Below are positions 55,379-64,000 of a DNA stretch of 64,000 bases, one piece after another. The stretch lies in the NCBI RefSeq assembly GCF_030651495.1, contig NZ_JAUSFI010000028.1:17682-81681 (forward strand), read 5' to 3'. The notes under the pieces are model-generated. The model saw only the letters and a program-made list of their open reading frames with translations, had not been told where the DNA came from and did not search any database. A program made the translations under genes and the position numbers. The number at the start of each line of letters is the position of its first letter. The first letter of the stretch is position 1. Source of the DNA: Undibacterium sp. (lineage in GTDB: Bacteria > Pseudomonadota > Gammaproteobacteria > Burkholderiales > Burkholderiaceae_D).

Positions 55379-56629
55379 ATGTTTGCAAAAAACCATACCC
55401 TCGCCAATATCGATCCAGAAATTTTTGCTGTCATCCAAAAAGAAAATCTGCGCCAGCAAGAACATATCGAACTGATCGCCTCTGAAAACTATACATCGCC
55501 AGCCGTGATGGAAGCGCAAGGCTCACAACTGACCAACAAGTATGCCGAAGGTTACCCTGGCAAGCGTTACTACGGCGGCTGCGAACACGTCGACGTGGTT
55601 GAGCAGCTGGCGATTGACCGTCTGAAGCAATTGTTTGGCGCGAACTTCGCCAATGTGCAGCCGAATTCCGGCTCGCAAGCGAATCAGGGCGTATTCTTCG
55701 CCCTGCTCACTCCAGGCGATACCATCATGGGCATGTCGCTGGCTGAAGGCGGCCACTTGACACACGGTATGCCACTCAATATGTCGGGCAAATGGTTCAA
55801 TGTCGTGTCTTACGGCTTAAATGCACAGGAAGATATCGATTACGACGCCATGGAGCGCCTGGCACGGGAAAGCAAACCTAAGCTGATCATCGCCGGTGCC
55901 TCTGCTTTTGCACTGCGCATTGATTTCGAACGCTTTGCAAAAATCGCCAAAGAAGTCGGCGCTTACTTCATGGTTGATATGGCGCACTACGCCGGTCTGA
56001 TCGCCGCAGGCGTGTATCCGAATCCGGTACCGTTTGCCGACGTTGTTACCTCCACTACCCACAAGAGCCTGCGCGGCCCCCGCGGCGGCATTATCCTGTG
56101 CAATGACGAAACCATCGCCAAAAAGATTAACTCAGCAATTTTTCCTGGCATACAAGGCGGCCCGCTGATGCATGTTATCGCAGGTAAAGCGGTAGCATTC
56201 AAAGAAGCCCTTAGCCCAGAATTCAAGGTTTACCAGGAGCAAGTCGTCAAGAACGCCGATGCCCTGGCAAAAACCTTGATCAGCCGTGGCTTGCGCATCG
56301 TCTCTGGCCGTACTGAGTCACACGTCATGCTAGTCGATTTGCGTCCAAAAGGTCTGACGGGTAAAGAGGCAGAAGCTATCCTCGGTTCCGCACACATTAC
56401 CTGCAATAAAAATGGCATCCCTAACGACCCGGAAAAACCATTCGTCACGTCTGGTATCCGTCTGGGCAGCCCGGCCATGACGACTCGGGGCTTTAAAGAA
56501 GCCGAAGCCATCATCGTCGGTAATTTGTTGGCCGATGTACTCGATAACCCACATGACACTGCCAACATTGAACGCGTGAAAGCAGAGGTCAAAAAATTGA
56601 CTGATGCCTTCCCTGTCTACGCAGCCTGA
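55379..56629 (+). CDS. glyA: Serine hydroxymethyltransferase
   Basis: This full-length 416-residue PLP enzyme has a [14 protein letters not shown] segment whose lysine (about K230) holds PLP. Other conserved parts are E-L-I-A-S-E-N, G-S-Q-A-N and [13 protein letters not shown]. It converts serine and tetrahydrofolate to glycine and 5,10-methylene-tetrahydrofolate. A strong terminator follows, so nrdR may have its own promoter or receive read-through. Confidence 0.98.
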   Translation: MFAKNHTLANIDPEIFAVIQKENLRQQEHIELIASENYTSPAVMEAQGSQLTNKYAEGYPGKRYYGGCEHVDVVEQLAIDRLKQLFGANFANVQPNSGSQANQGVFFALLTPGDTIMGMSLAEGGHLTHGMPLNMSGKWFNVVSYGLNAQEDIDYDAMERLARESKPKLIIAGASAFALRIDFERFAKIAKEVGAYFMVDMAHYAGLIAAGVYPNPVPFADVVTSTTHKSLRGPRGGIILCNDETIAKKINSAIFPGIQGGPLMHVIAGKAVAFKEALSPEFKVYQEQVVKNADALAKTLISRGLRIVSGRTESHVMLVDLRPKGLTGKEAEAILGSAHITCNKNGIPNDPEKPFVTSGIRLGSPAMTTRGFKEAEAIIVGNLLADVLDNPHDTANIERVKAEVKKLTDAFPVYAA

Positions 56630-56640
56630 GTCGTATCGCA

Positions 56641-56673
56641 AAAGCGCCACCCCTAACAAGGTGGCGCTTTTTT
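56641..56673 (+). terminator. Rho-independent terminator after glyA
   Basis: AAAGCGCCACC and GGTGGCGCTTT form a strong stem with a CCTAACAA loop, directly followed by TTTT. It ends 30 bp before the nrdR ATG. Confidence 0.93.
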
Positions 56674-56702
56674 AACTCCCGTTTAAAAGCAAGGCCCGCG
56701 CC

Positions 56703-57155
56703 ATGAAATGCCCTTATTGCCATCACGATGAAACTCAGGTAATCGACACCCGCGTACCGGAAGAAGGCAATACCATACGCCGCCGCCGCCGTTGCGCCAG
56801 TTGCGATAAGCGCTTTACCACTTATGAACGGGTTGAATTGACGATGCCATCCATCGTCAAAAAGAACGGCAGCAGGACAGAATTTGAAAGCGCCAAATTA
56901 CGCGCCAGCCTGATGCTGGCGCTACGCAAGCGCCCCGTCTCGGCGGAAGCCGTCGACACCGCCATCGAACACATAGAAGAAAAACTATTAGCCAGCGGCG
57001 AACGTGAAGTGTTGTCAGGCCACCTGGGCGAACTGGTCATGCGCGAGCTAAAACGCCTGGACAAAATCGCCTATATCCGCTTTGCTTCAGTGTATAAAAG
57101 CTTTGAAGACGTATCAGAATTTGCCGAGGCGATACAAGAAGTGAAAAAAAATTAA
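56703..57155 (+). CDS. nrdR: Transcriptional repressor NrdR
   Basis: This 150-residue repressor of ribonucleotide reductase genes has a zinc ribbon with C3, C6, C31 and C34 (C-P-Y-C and C-A-S-C-D-K-R-F) and an ATP-cone domain (about 49-139, with [10 protein letters not shown]). It senses ATP/dATP. It follows glyA as in many proteobacteria. Its stop lies inside the stem of its own terminator. Confidence 0.97.
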   Translation: MKCPYCHHDETQVIDTRVPEEGNTIRRRRRCASCDKRFTTYERVELTMPSIVKKNGSRTEFESAKLRASLMLALRKRPVSAEAVDTAIEHIEEKLLASGEREVLSGHLGELVMRELKRLDKIAYIRFASVYKSFEDVSEFAEAIQEVKKN

Positions 57156-57186
57156 GCCGGGGAGCATGCACTGCTCACCGGCTTAA
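57152..57186 (+). terminator. Hairpin terminator after nrdR
   Basis: The TTAAGCCGG/CCGGCTTAA stem continues inward with GAGCA/TGCTC. It overlaps the nrdR stop codon and is followed only by CTTGTCATT, so it may stop transcription weakly and in either direction. Confidence 0.65.
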
Positions 57187-57329
57187 CTTGTCATTACCTA
57201 TTAAGTAGTCTAATTAGAGTGCCGCAGTATGAAGCACGAATTAGGCCATTTTTCGCCACGCACAAAACACTTTTCAAAACAAGCGAACAGGGTCCATTCA
57301 GAACTTCAGGCCCTGCGAACTGGGCACAG

Positions 57330-57755
57330 TTACCAGCATCCGGCAGTCGTTGGTGTTTGCACACCGGTATTATCTAAAGTCAAAGTCCCACAGGTATCGG
57401 CGGTCTGGCCACCATTTGGCACAGCCTGAAGAGTATACGCCGTAGCCCCAGGTACCACAGAAAAGCTGATGTTGTACTTTATGGCGCTCCCGGAGGCCCC
57501 CTTCGGCACCGTTGCAGACAATAAGGGTGCGCCAGTATAAAAACTATTGGTGGTGTAAAAACGCTCCATTAATTGGGCAGACTCCATCAAAATGGCTTTA
57601 GCGCTCGCCCGATTGGCCCTCAGTACATAGGTCGTATAGGCCGGATAGGCAACTGCGGAAAGGATGCCAACAATAGCGACCGCGACCATCAACTCGACTA
57701 AGGTAAAACCCCGTGAGCGCTTACCCGCGGAAGAAGTGAATTGTATAGGTATCAT
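57330..57755 (-). CDS. pilE: Type IV pilin-like protein PilE
   Basis: The ATG at 57755 overlaps the pilY1 stop by 4 bp and follows GGGAGATGCAG. The 141 residues include a short leader, the prepilin-peptidase site R-G-F-T-L-V-E-L-M-V with the glutamate at mature position 5, and one N-terminal helix. A C-rich tail (C...C) ends the protein, consistent with the disulfide loop of minor pilins. It is the last gene of the minor pilin operon, likely PilE-like by position. Confidence 0.88.
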   Translation of the reverse strand: MIPIQFTSSAGKRSRGFTLVELMVAVAIVGILSAVAYPAYTTYVLRANRASAKAILMESAQLMERFYTTNSFYTGAPLLSATVPKGASGSAIKYNISFSVVPGATAYTLQAVPNGGQTADTCGTLTLDNTGVQTPTTAGCW

Positions 57756-60700
57756 TGCTGCATCTCCCGCCAAGTAATTCGTCCGAGTATCGCTGCTTTT
57801 TTAGTCACACCATCGGGGTTAATGGAGCTAGTGCAGCCGACACCGGTGCAAACAGCTCCACCAGTCACAATTCCAACACTACTCCCGCTTGATCCACCTG
57901 CTGGAGGTGTCACTGTGATAGTCGTCGTAACTGTACTGCCACCGAGAGGTGTCACAGTGGTGACAACAACGGTAGTCGTTACAGTGCCATCCGCGGCGGT
58001 GACGCTTGTCGTGATGGTTCCTGCCGTTGGTGTAGGAGTAGGATCACCAATTCCAAAAACACCGGCGAACGGATCAGAAGAGCCTATTGCAATGGTACCA
58101 GGAGTCGCCGATGAACTCGCATCCTGAGGTGGTGTTTTAGTCCAACCAGAGTCTGTCATGCACTTACCATTCGGGTGATGCCAGAATATGGTGTATTCGG
58201 CAATCAGATTATTGGTCATGCTGGCACCGCTTTTTAAGCGGTAACCCAATTCAGGATGGCCAACCACATTCAACTGAACGTTGCTATCAGTAACGGCTGG
58301 ATCAACAATTTGTACTGTAATAGCACCATTACGGCGTTCGCCGAGTGACCCGTCTTTAGGATTAGCTACCACGCAATCATAAGTTGTAGGCTGCAGACCC
58401 GCACGTGTGGTGCCGGTACCCCAATCTTTTGATTGAAAGGCATCGAGCGGCATCTCTAGCGCCAGCGACTTGATAGTCCCAAGCTGGTAAATGGGTAGCG
58501 ACGCCATCGTAAGCCCAGCTGTTGCCTGATAAGCGTATGCACTGGACGATACGCCATCCAGGCTTAAATGCACGGCTGGAGAATACGCTTGATTTGATAA
58601 TAATACTTTGAATGAAAAGTTCGGCGAAGTCGCGACATACGTGGTAACCGTACTCCATGTTCGTACGGTTGTTTGCAAGTAATAGGGGTATTTAGAACCA
58701 ACTTTAGGCCCAGTACTGATAGCTTCAACCTTAGTCAGCGTCGTCACGTAAGTGGATTTTGTCGTAGTAATGACATTCGATCCAGATACGGTTTTATTCG
58801 GAAACACGGTCGCGTCAGTGGTAGCACCATTAACGTAATTATATGTTGTTGTCGGAAGACTACTCGCCGTTTTTCCTCCACTGTTAGTGCTAGATACTAA
58901 GGTAACACCAGAACTAGGATAAGTCTTAGTTGTAACCAGGCTAGGTGTATTGGGTACGTTGGTGGTGACATACGTTGGCGCGGTTGCACCATACTGCACA
59001 CGGCTTAATCTGTGCAAGTCTTGGCTAGGTGCCAGCAGATTGACACCAGTCTTATCATAAATATCATCGTATTCATGCATATGCGACCAGCGCAAAGCAT
59101 TGGTACTGGTTGTACTGTTCGTACCTGTAGAAACCGAACCGGGGGAAGGCTTTACTCTATCATTGCAATTGGTATAACAATAAACATCAAAGTCAAAATG
59201 CCCGTCTGAGATGCCACGATCACCGGTCGTCGTTGATGTTACTGTTGTTGTTGGTGGTGTAGTTGGTACCGGAGCACTATTTCTATCATAATTGGATTGA
59301 TACACATCAAAACCATTGGCAGATAAAGCAATCAATTGCGAACGCACGCCGCCGCCCATGTTGCGGCCAACTGGATCAAGTCCACCGCTGACCTGGTCAT
59401 CCGAGGTAAAATTCCCGTCCCCATTTAAATCAAATAGAGTCGTCCCAGCATCACCGCCGGTCATTGCATTCAACTGCATCCACCAGTTTTCTCCGGGGGG
59501 TATTGCGGTAGGTGAGATAGTGGGATTGGTACTAAAGAATTGAAATACCAAACCCGTACTAAACGCACCATCGCCCACCACACGTTCACCACCGATAGGT
59601 AACTGCGTTTTCCACCCCTTGTGATGACCGGCTCCGGCGGTCCAATCAGGCCTCTTGTCAGTCGCAGTGCGGACGCGTATGGTTGAAGTTGGTCCAGTGT
59701 AATTAGCCTCGGTCAGTGTTTGCTCTAGCAATATATTGTTGGCAGCGGGCGCGCCATCCCAGATGCCATACGCAAAATGGTAAGAAGTATCAGTTACATC
59801 GGCAGCGGTCAGCATGCGGCCAGTTACAAACGACACCATCACCCCCGTTAAAGCAGGATGTGCCACATCAAAAAATGTTTTCAGGCTCGGTGCCATCGTG
59901 ATCGCTTGCGATGCACCCGCCGTATTGGTATACAGCGACGTCACGGTGTAGGGCGCAACTAAGCTGAATTTCCATAGATTGCCATCGATGTCGCCGGCAT
60001 AGGCGGCATCCAGCTTGCCGTCACCATCGGTATCCCAGAGAGATGATGATGACAAGCCATTTGGGCTGGCAACACTACCGGAGCCAGTATCAAATGCGTG
60101 TAGTAATTCGCCAGTGTTTGCTTTGATCAGATATAGCCAGGCATGGCCATTACTACCGGTATTATTATAGCCGTTGCCCACTACGACAGCCGGGGTACCA
60201 TCAGGCAAGGTAAGTAGGGTCGGCGCGCTATAGGTATAACCAAGATCGGCATAGACGCTGCTGGCAGTGCCGTTAATACTTGTATTGGTGATTTCCCACA
60301 TGACTTTGGTGGCAGCATCTGGTTCTGAGGTGGCGGCGGCATTCGTTACATTGAGCGCATACAAGCCTTTTCCTCCTGAGCCTAGAGCACCCACCAGTAT
60401 CGTTTTACTGGTCGGCGCGGCAAAATTTTTAACGTCAAGTCTTCCATCGACATAATATTGGTGGGTATACGAAGTGTTTGTGAGTGCTGACAGTTTAGGC
60501 ATCAATACCGACGGAATATACGCAAAACGCTCACTTCCATTGTCAGCATTAATTGCATGCAACATGCCATCATTGGCGCCGACAAATACTGTCTTGTTGG
60601 TACCGTCGTCCCAATAGACCGGTGTCGAGTGAATGATGTCGCCTAAGCGGGAGGCGCGGGTACGGTAAGTCGTGCCCTCACCAGTATTGCTCCCCCGGAT

Positions 60701-61153
60701 GTAATTCAGTATCGGGGACGTGCTGGCAGACGCCGTGCCACTGACCGGATCGAGTGCAATTTTCTGACCACCGGCACCAGATGACAGCTGAGCCCATAGA
60801 AAAGGTATCCCTGTATTGCCTTTCATGGTGACTATGTAACGCGTATCTGCAATGCTCTGCGCATCAATCTGCGCTGCAGCGCCACCGGTCCAATCATCTG
60901 TTGTATTGATCGTACCAGAGCTAGATAAGGGAAAGGAATGCAGATTTCCGCTCCAATTAGTAGAACTGTAGTCAATCGAATACAGTTTGGCCGTGCCGGT
61001 AGAGACATCCGCACTCGACGCCACAGGCTGCCCAACATAGCCAACTGGCTGCGCGTCCGGCACAAAGCTGACAGCCGCGATTACTTTCGCCAAGCCAGCA
61101 ATAGCCAACACAGCAACCGCAGCCTTGAGGAAAATTTTATTGTTAGCTTGCAT
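57752..61153 (-). CDS. pilY1: Type IV pilus tip protein PilY1
   Basis: This 1133-residue PilY1/PilC-type protein has a signal segment (about 1-30) and then a beta-propeller with G-A-N-D-G-M-L-H-A-I-N (about 190) and the calcium-loop-type D-T-D-G-D-G-K-L-D (about 375). After the propeller is a long C-terminal region of about 450 residues with T/V-rich repeats. The N-terminal von Willebrand A domain of many PilY1 proteins is not visible here; the mature protein begins almost at once with the L-Y-S-I-D-Y-S-S-T-N-W-S-G-N-L segment. PilY1 sits at the pilus tip and aids adhesion and retraction control. The start follows GGAGAAATATC. Confidence 0.93.
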   Translation of the reverse strand: MQANNKIFLKAAVAVLAIAGLAKVIAAVSFVPDAQPVGYVGQPVASSADVSTGTAKLYSIDYSSTNWSGNLHSFPLSSSGTINTTDDWTGGAAAQIDAQSIADTRYIVTMKGNTGIPFLWAQLSSGAGGQKIALDPVSGTASASTSPILNYIRGSNTGEGTTYRTRASRLGDIIHSTPVYWDDGTNKTVFVGANDGMLHAINADNGSERFAYIPSVLMPKLSALTNTSYTHQYYVDGRLDVKNFAAPTSKTILVGALGSGGKGLYALNVTNAAATSEPDAATKVMWEITNTSINGTASSVYADLGYTYSAPTLLTLPDGTPAVVVGNGYNNTGSNGHAWLYLIKANTGELLHAFDTGSGSVASPNGLSSSSLWDTDGDGKLDAAYAGDIDGNLWKFSLVAPYTVTSLYTNTAGASQAITMAPSLKTFFDVAHPALTGVMVSFVTGRMLTAADVTDTSYHFAYGIWDGAPAANNILLEQTLTEANYTGPTSTIRVRTATDKRPDWTAGAGHHKGWKTQLPIGGERVVGDGAFSTGLVFQFFSTNPTISPTAIPPGENWWMQLNAMTGGDAGTTLFDLNGDGNFTSDDQVSGGLDPVGRNMGGGVRSQLIALSANGFDVYQSNYDRNSAPVPTTPPTTTVTSTTTGDRGISDGHFDFDVYCYTNCNDRVKPSPGSVSTGTNSTTSTNALRWSHMHEYDDIYDKTGVNLLAPSQDLHRLSRVQYGATAPTYVTTNVPNTPSLVTTKTYPSSGVTLVSSTNSGGKTASSLPTTTYNYVNGATTDATVFPNKTVSGSNVITTTKSTYVTTLTKVEAISTGPKVGSKYPYYLQTTVRTWSTVTTYVATSPNFSFKVLLSNQAYSPAVHLSLDGVSSSAYAYQATAGLTMASLPIYQLGTIKSLALEMPLDAFQSKDWGTGTTRAGLQPTTYDCVVANPKDGSLGERRNGAITVQIVDPAVTDSNVQLNVVGHPELGYRLKSGASMTNNLIAEYTIFWHHPNGKCMTDSGWTKTPPQDASSSATPGTIAIGSSDPFAGVFGIGDPTPTPTAGTITTSVTAADGTVTTTVVVTTVTPLGGSTVTTTITVTPPAGGSSGSSVGIVTGGAVCTGVGCTSSINPDGVTKKAAILGRITWREMQQ

Positions 61154-61185
61154 GATATTTCTCCGAAATGTTCCGAGACGTTAAA

Positions 61186-61752
61186 TCAATAATTACAAAT
61201 ATTGGTAGAAACTTTGAATCGCACCGTGGATTGAACAACCGCGGTCGAACCATCTTTGCCCACTCCACGCGCTGTAATTTGAGCCAAGCCAGGTTCACAA
61301 TGGCCAACGGTGCCTTTGGGCGGCAAGATAATTTCAACGATGTATCTAGGCTGCGTAGTCAAAGTGGGTATATTGGAAGTGACACTGGCAAAGGATCGCG
61401 TAACTGCTGCAGAACCCCAGTCAATTGTTTGCCATGTGCTGGCAGCATTCGGTTGGTAACAAAGGCCATTGGTACATGTATTGGTAAACTGAGTGATATC
61501 GAAAGGATCAAAAGGTGCTGTTGGCGCTGTCAGCAAGCTTATTTCTGCATCGCGCAGCACGGCTTCAGCCGCCTGTAATGCAACCTGTTTATTGCGTGTG
61601 TTGGACGCCATGCGCTCTTCCAGCGTACCGCTACGCAATACAGTGAGTACGATCATGGTGAGGATCACTAGAAATATCAACCCAGTAATCAAGACCGCAC
61701 CGGATTGTTTATATGAATGATGATTCAGGTCATTTTTTAACATTTTTTTCAC
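61186..61752 (-). CDS. pilX: Minor pilin-like protein PilX
   Basis: This 188-residue protein has a single N-terminal helix starting G-A-V-L-I-T-G-L-I-F-L-V-I-L-T and the R-M-A-S-N-T-R-N-K-Q-V-A-L-Q-A-A-E-A motif that defines PilX of the T4P minor-pilin set. It is thought to prime pilus assembly with PilV, PilW and FimT. It overlaps pilW by 4 bp and is 32 bp from pilY1. Confidence 0.9.
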   Translation of the reverse strand: MKKMLKNDLNHHSYKQSGAVLITGLIFLVILTMIVLTVLRSGTLEERMASNTRNKQVALQAAEAVLRDAEISLLTAPTAPFDPFDITQFTNTCTNGLCYQPNAASTWQTIDWGSAAVTRSFASVTSNIPTLTTQPRYIVEIILPPKGTVGHCEPGLAQITARGVGKDGSTAVVQSTVRFKVSTNICNY

Positions 61753-62480
61753 CTTGCCTGACTTCTGACGGTGAAAGTAGAGGTATACACTTGGCGCAAA
61801 AAACCATCCGTTTTAGTGACGGATGCACCGTTATATACATAAGTTTGACTATTATTGGTTGCGACATTGGCTACGGGACCTTTAACCAAGAGACTAATAC
61901 GCACAGCCGCCGTGCCGGCAAATTCGTTGGCGGCAGGTGATGTTTCATAAGCACTGATGGAGCCGGTTTTACCCAGATCGATGCCATAGCTGATCTGCAT
62001 GTCTTCTATATTGTCGACAATGACGCCGCCATTACAGGTGAGTGTAGGCGGCGTAGTGGCCGTAGCCGGAACTATTGCAAAAACCTGTGTAATTACCGCC
62101 CCCGCGGCAATGTTGGTTCCGGTGCAATCGGGCTCACCGCCATTCTGAGCTTCGTATTGAACAGTAATGGTATCTGGCGCGCCACTCGCACCATCGGTAC
62201 CATCCAGCGAGGTAAGCGCCAAAGCCACACCAGCAATCAGATTGGTATCGTTTTGATAGCCCGCTCGGCGAATCACTCCACCCATGGACTCCAAAGCATT
62301 ACGGCCACTTTCCTGCATGCGCGAGACATCGTCATGCGAGCGATTCATTTGTTGGCTACCAAGAAAAAAATAAGCCAGCGCACCTAGCAATACCAAACCT
62401 ATAGTCATCGCGACCATGAGCTCGATCAAGCTAAAACCTCGCTGCAAGGCATTCTTTGAAATTATTAAATAACGATTCAT
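61749..62480 (-). CDS. pilW: Minor pilin-like protein PilW
   Basis: This 243-residue prepilin-like protein has the cleavage motif R-G-F-S-L-I-E-L-M-V-A-M-T-I-G (about 15-29) followed by a long helix. The Q-Q-M-N-R-S-H-D-D and R-R-A-G-Y segments are family-typical. It is part of the tip-initiating minor pilin complex. It overlaps pilV and pilX by 4 bp on each side. Confidence 0.9.
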   Translation of the reverse strand: MNRYLIISKNALQRGFSLIELMVAMTIGLVLLGALAYFFLGSQQMNRSHDDVSRMQESGRNALESMGGVIRRAGYQNDTNLIAGVALALTSLDGTDGASGAPDTITVQYEAQNGGEPDCTGTNIAAGAVITQVFAIVPATATTPPTLTCNGGVIVDNIEDMQISYGIDLGKTGSISAYETSPAANEFAGTAAVRISLLVKGPVANVATNNSQTYVYNGASVTKTDGFLRQVYTSTFTVRSQAR

Positions 62481-62905
62481 AAACGTGTCTCGACTGTAAT
62501 TGACTGAACGCTGCTGCCGGACGTCGCATGAGAATCATCCCATTGCACAACAATCGTGACTGTATTAGTTACTGCATTCAACACCACAGAGCCAGTACCG
62601 GAAGGCAAAGTGCTAGCCAGTGCTGTGCGCCATTGAGTGAGGTCATCTGGCGCCACACCAGCACCAGTCGGATCTGTGCCAAGTGCCAAGTTATATGGCG
62701 ATGGTGCAATCTCCGCAGTCCCTCGGTTAGCGCGCATCCGTTCTATGATGTCATTACCTAGCCAGCTAGCCTGAGAACGCGCATAGGAACTCTGGTTATT
62801 CTTGAGACTATTCACAATGATGCCAGCAATACCCAATAAACCGAAACTCATGATCACGAGGGTGACTAAGACTTCCAGCAACGTGAATCCTTTTGTTTTT
62901 TTCAT
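62477..62905 (-). CDS. pilV: Minor pilin-like protein PilV
   Basis: The start is the ATG at 62905 after GGATATTGAA; an in-frame TTG lies four codons earlier. The 142-residue prepilin-like protein has K-G-F-T-L-L-E-V-L-V-T-L-V-I-M near the N-terminus, then the PilV-type S-Q-A-S-W-L-G-N-D-I-I-E-R-M-R-A-N segment. It is encoded just after fimT and overlaps pilW. Confidence 0.9.
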   Translation of the reverse strand: MKKTKGFTLLEVLVTLVIMSFGLLGIAGIIVNSLKNNQSSYARSQASWLGNDIIERMRANRGTAEIAPSPYNLALGTDPTGAGVAPDDLTQWRTALASTLPSGTGSVVLNAVTNTVTIVVQWDDSHATSGSSVQSITVETRL

Positions 62906-62918
62906 TTCAATATCCAAT

Positions 62919-63491
62919 CTATGCAGTACAAATGGGCGCTGCCGCGACTTTATCTACGCGGACTCTGCTAGTGCTCGGAGTAATTACAATTCTTCTGCGC
63001 GTTAGAGATACATCAGGGCCGCATAAGCTAAACGTCCCTCCCTGCAAACCTCCATTGTCTAACTGAGTCCGTCCATTTGATACATACGAAACATAATTAA
63101 TTATATTGGCATTTCCTTGCAAGGTAGTGCCTGCGACCAATGCTCCTTGTACTTTTAATATGGTATCAGTGCCATCAATAATTCCTGCGGTTCCACCGTC
63201 GACGAAAATAATCCACCCCGGCTGCCAACTTGCGCTCGTTACAGTCAGTGCGTCAACTAAACATGTAGTTCCATTACTACTCTTGCACATGGTAACCCGG
63301 GTATTGCGCTTGACTGCTTCGGAGCGGGTAAAATTGAGCATAGTTAAAAATTCATTGGCCTGAGTTGTCATACGTGAATTTAGAACGAAACTTTGATAGT
63401 TCGGAGCTGCCATTGCTAACATGACTCCCATAATAGTAATCGTTACCAATAATTCGACCAGGGTAAATCCGTTTTTTTCTATGGTGGACAT
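62919..63491 (-). CDS. fimT: FimT/GspH-family minor pseudopilin
   Basis: This is a 190-residue protein. The N-terminus N-G-F-T-L-V-E-L-L-V-T-I-T-I-M gives the prepilin site, followed by a GspH/FimT domain with L-N-F-T-R-S-E-A-V-K-R-N-T-R-V-T-M-C and W-Q-P-G-W-I-I-F-V-D. FimT-family proteins can bind DNA in naturally competent bacteria, but nothing here proves that. It is the first gene of the operon, preceded by a 375-bp leader. Confidence 0.9.
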   Translation of the reverse strand: MSTIEKNGFTLVELLVTITIMGVMLAMAAPNYQSFVLNSRMTTQANEFLTMLNFTRSEAVKRNTRVTMCKSSNGTTCLVDALTVTSASWQPGWIIFVDGGTAGIIDGTDTILKVQGALVAGTTLQGNANIINYVSYVSNGRTQLDNGGLQGGTFSLCGPDVSLTRRRIVITPSTSRVRVDKVAAAPICTA

Positions 63492-63865
63492 AACATTCAG
63501 CTCGCAATTAGTTCAGGAATTAAGTGATGCGGTATAAGCAGGGCGGCTTGAATCCAATGGCATATATGATTTATTTAAAAACTTACCTAAAAACAAACAT
63601 AGCGATATAAGCTTGGTACTTACTTTTATCTCAGCATGACTGGAATAGTGCAGCAATAATTTATTGCTTGATATTAGTTCTTTTGATTTCCGTGAACAAC
63701 AAAAACCGGATCAACAGTAAATTGAAGCAGACGAACGGTGTGAAAAATCTGTTAATTTCATTTCTTTCATTTCACTTTGCGGCCACTCTCTCCGCTAGCG
63801 CGATTAGAATAAGTAAAATAAATTATTTTTATCAAAAGTGAAATCGGTAAATCAAGCTAAAAAGC
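63492..63865. other. Non-coding interval between fimT and the rrn terminator
   Basis: This is about 375 bp of AT-rich sequence. No gene or recognised RNA is seen. It should contain the promoter of the fimT-pilE operon, which reads away from the rRNA operon in the same direction. Confidence 0.5.
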
Positions 63866-63900
63866 AAAAACCCCTCAGCAGGAATCTGCTGAGGGGTTTT
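63866..63900 (-). terminator. Terminator of the rRNA operon
   Basis: AACCCCTCAGCA and TGCTGAGGGGTT form a 12-bp stem around GGAATC, with A/T runs on both flanks, and on the minus strand it reads into TTTTTGCTTTTT. It lies 10 bases beyond the 5S rRNA 3' end and can act in both directions. Confidence 0.93.
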
Positions 63901-63909
63901 CTAATAAAA

Positions 63910-64000
63910 GCCTGACGATGACCTACTTTCACACTGGTTGCAGCACTATCATTGGCGCGGAGTCGTTTCACGGTCCTGTTCGGGATGGGAAGGGGTGGTA
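63910..64000 (-). rRNA. rrf: 5S rRNA, 3' part (partial)
   Basis: The minus strand reads from the window edge through CCCGAACAGGACCGTGAAACG to the usual 3' end with GAAAGTAGGTCATCGTC. About 90 of the roughly 115 bases are present; the 5' part, and the 23S and 16S genes, must lie beyond the window. Confidence 0.95.

Overview
The window looks like chromosome from a betaproteobacterium of the order Burkholderiales, most like the Oxalobacteraceae (Undibacterium/Herminiimonas-type). This is inferred from gene content and gene order: lptD-surA-pdxA-rsmA divergent from amgK-murU, split glyQ/glyS, a fimT-pilV-pilW-pilX-pilY1-pilE minor pilin cluster, and betaproteobacterial forms of Ppx, TamA/TamB and CpoB. 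Almost all of it is core genome. The only clear transposon trace is a truncated IS91-type transposase fragment.

Region 1 (1-15 kb) has a phosphate theme. It holds the end of a probable polyphosphate kinase, SixA, a PlcP/LpxH-like metallophosphoesterase overlapping the ornithine-lipid acyltransferase OlsB, a stand-alone PstS and the exopolyphosphatase Ppx. Three PhoB-type half-sites at exact 11-bp spacing lie upstream of olsB, which suggests phosphate-starvation membrane remodelling. Also here are a four-PAS orphan sensor kinase, an outer-membrane barrel protein, a chalcone-isomerase-like protein, a three-heme/two-heme cytochrome c pair and a methyltransferase. Two tandem tRNA-Lys genes follow, with a perfect-consensus promoter.

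Region 2 (15-27 kb, minus strand) is the envelope block ybgC-tolQ-tolR-tamA-tamB-tolA-tolB-pal-cpoB. The TAM genes sit between tolR and tolA, and tamA starts with a GTG that overlaps the tolR stop. This is the most unusual gene arrangement in the window.

Region 3 (27-43 kb) contains ydfG, the lptD-surA-pdxA-rsmA-pgi run (outer-membrane biogenesis, vitamin B6, ribosome maturation, sugar metabolism), the divergent amgK-murU-pepP-ubiH-type operon and a large GGDEF/EAL protein.

Region 4 (43-48.7 kb) is the least orderly part: a decayed LysR fragment, a dCache-like diguanylate cyclase, an orphan MlaC-like protein, the IS91 remnant, and a degenerate tandem array of about 133 bp per unit that ends in a strong terminator downstream of cspA. 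Region 5 (48.7-57.2 kb) has glyQ-glyS-gmhB-plsC-ygjP-gloA, then glyA-nrdR. Region 6 (57.2-64 kb) is the minor pilin/PilY1 operon, followed by the 3' end of a 5S rRNA gene and the rrn terminator.

Two families of dispersed intergenic inverted repeats, three copies each, are scattered through the window at gene boundaries. Assignments rest on reading motifs and gene context; no database search was run.
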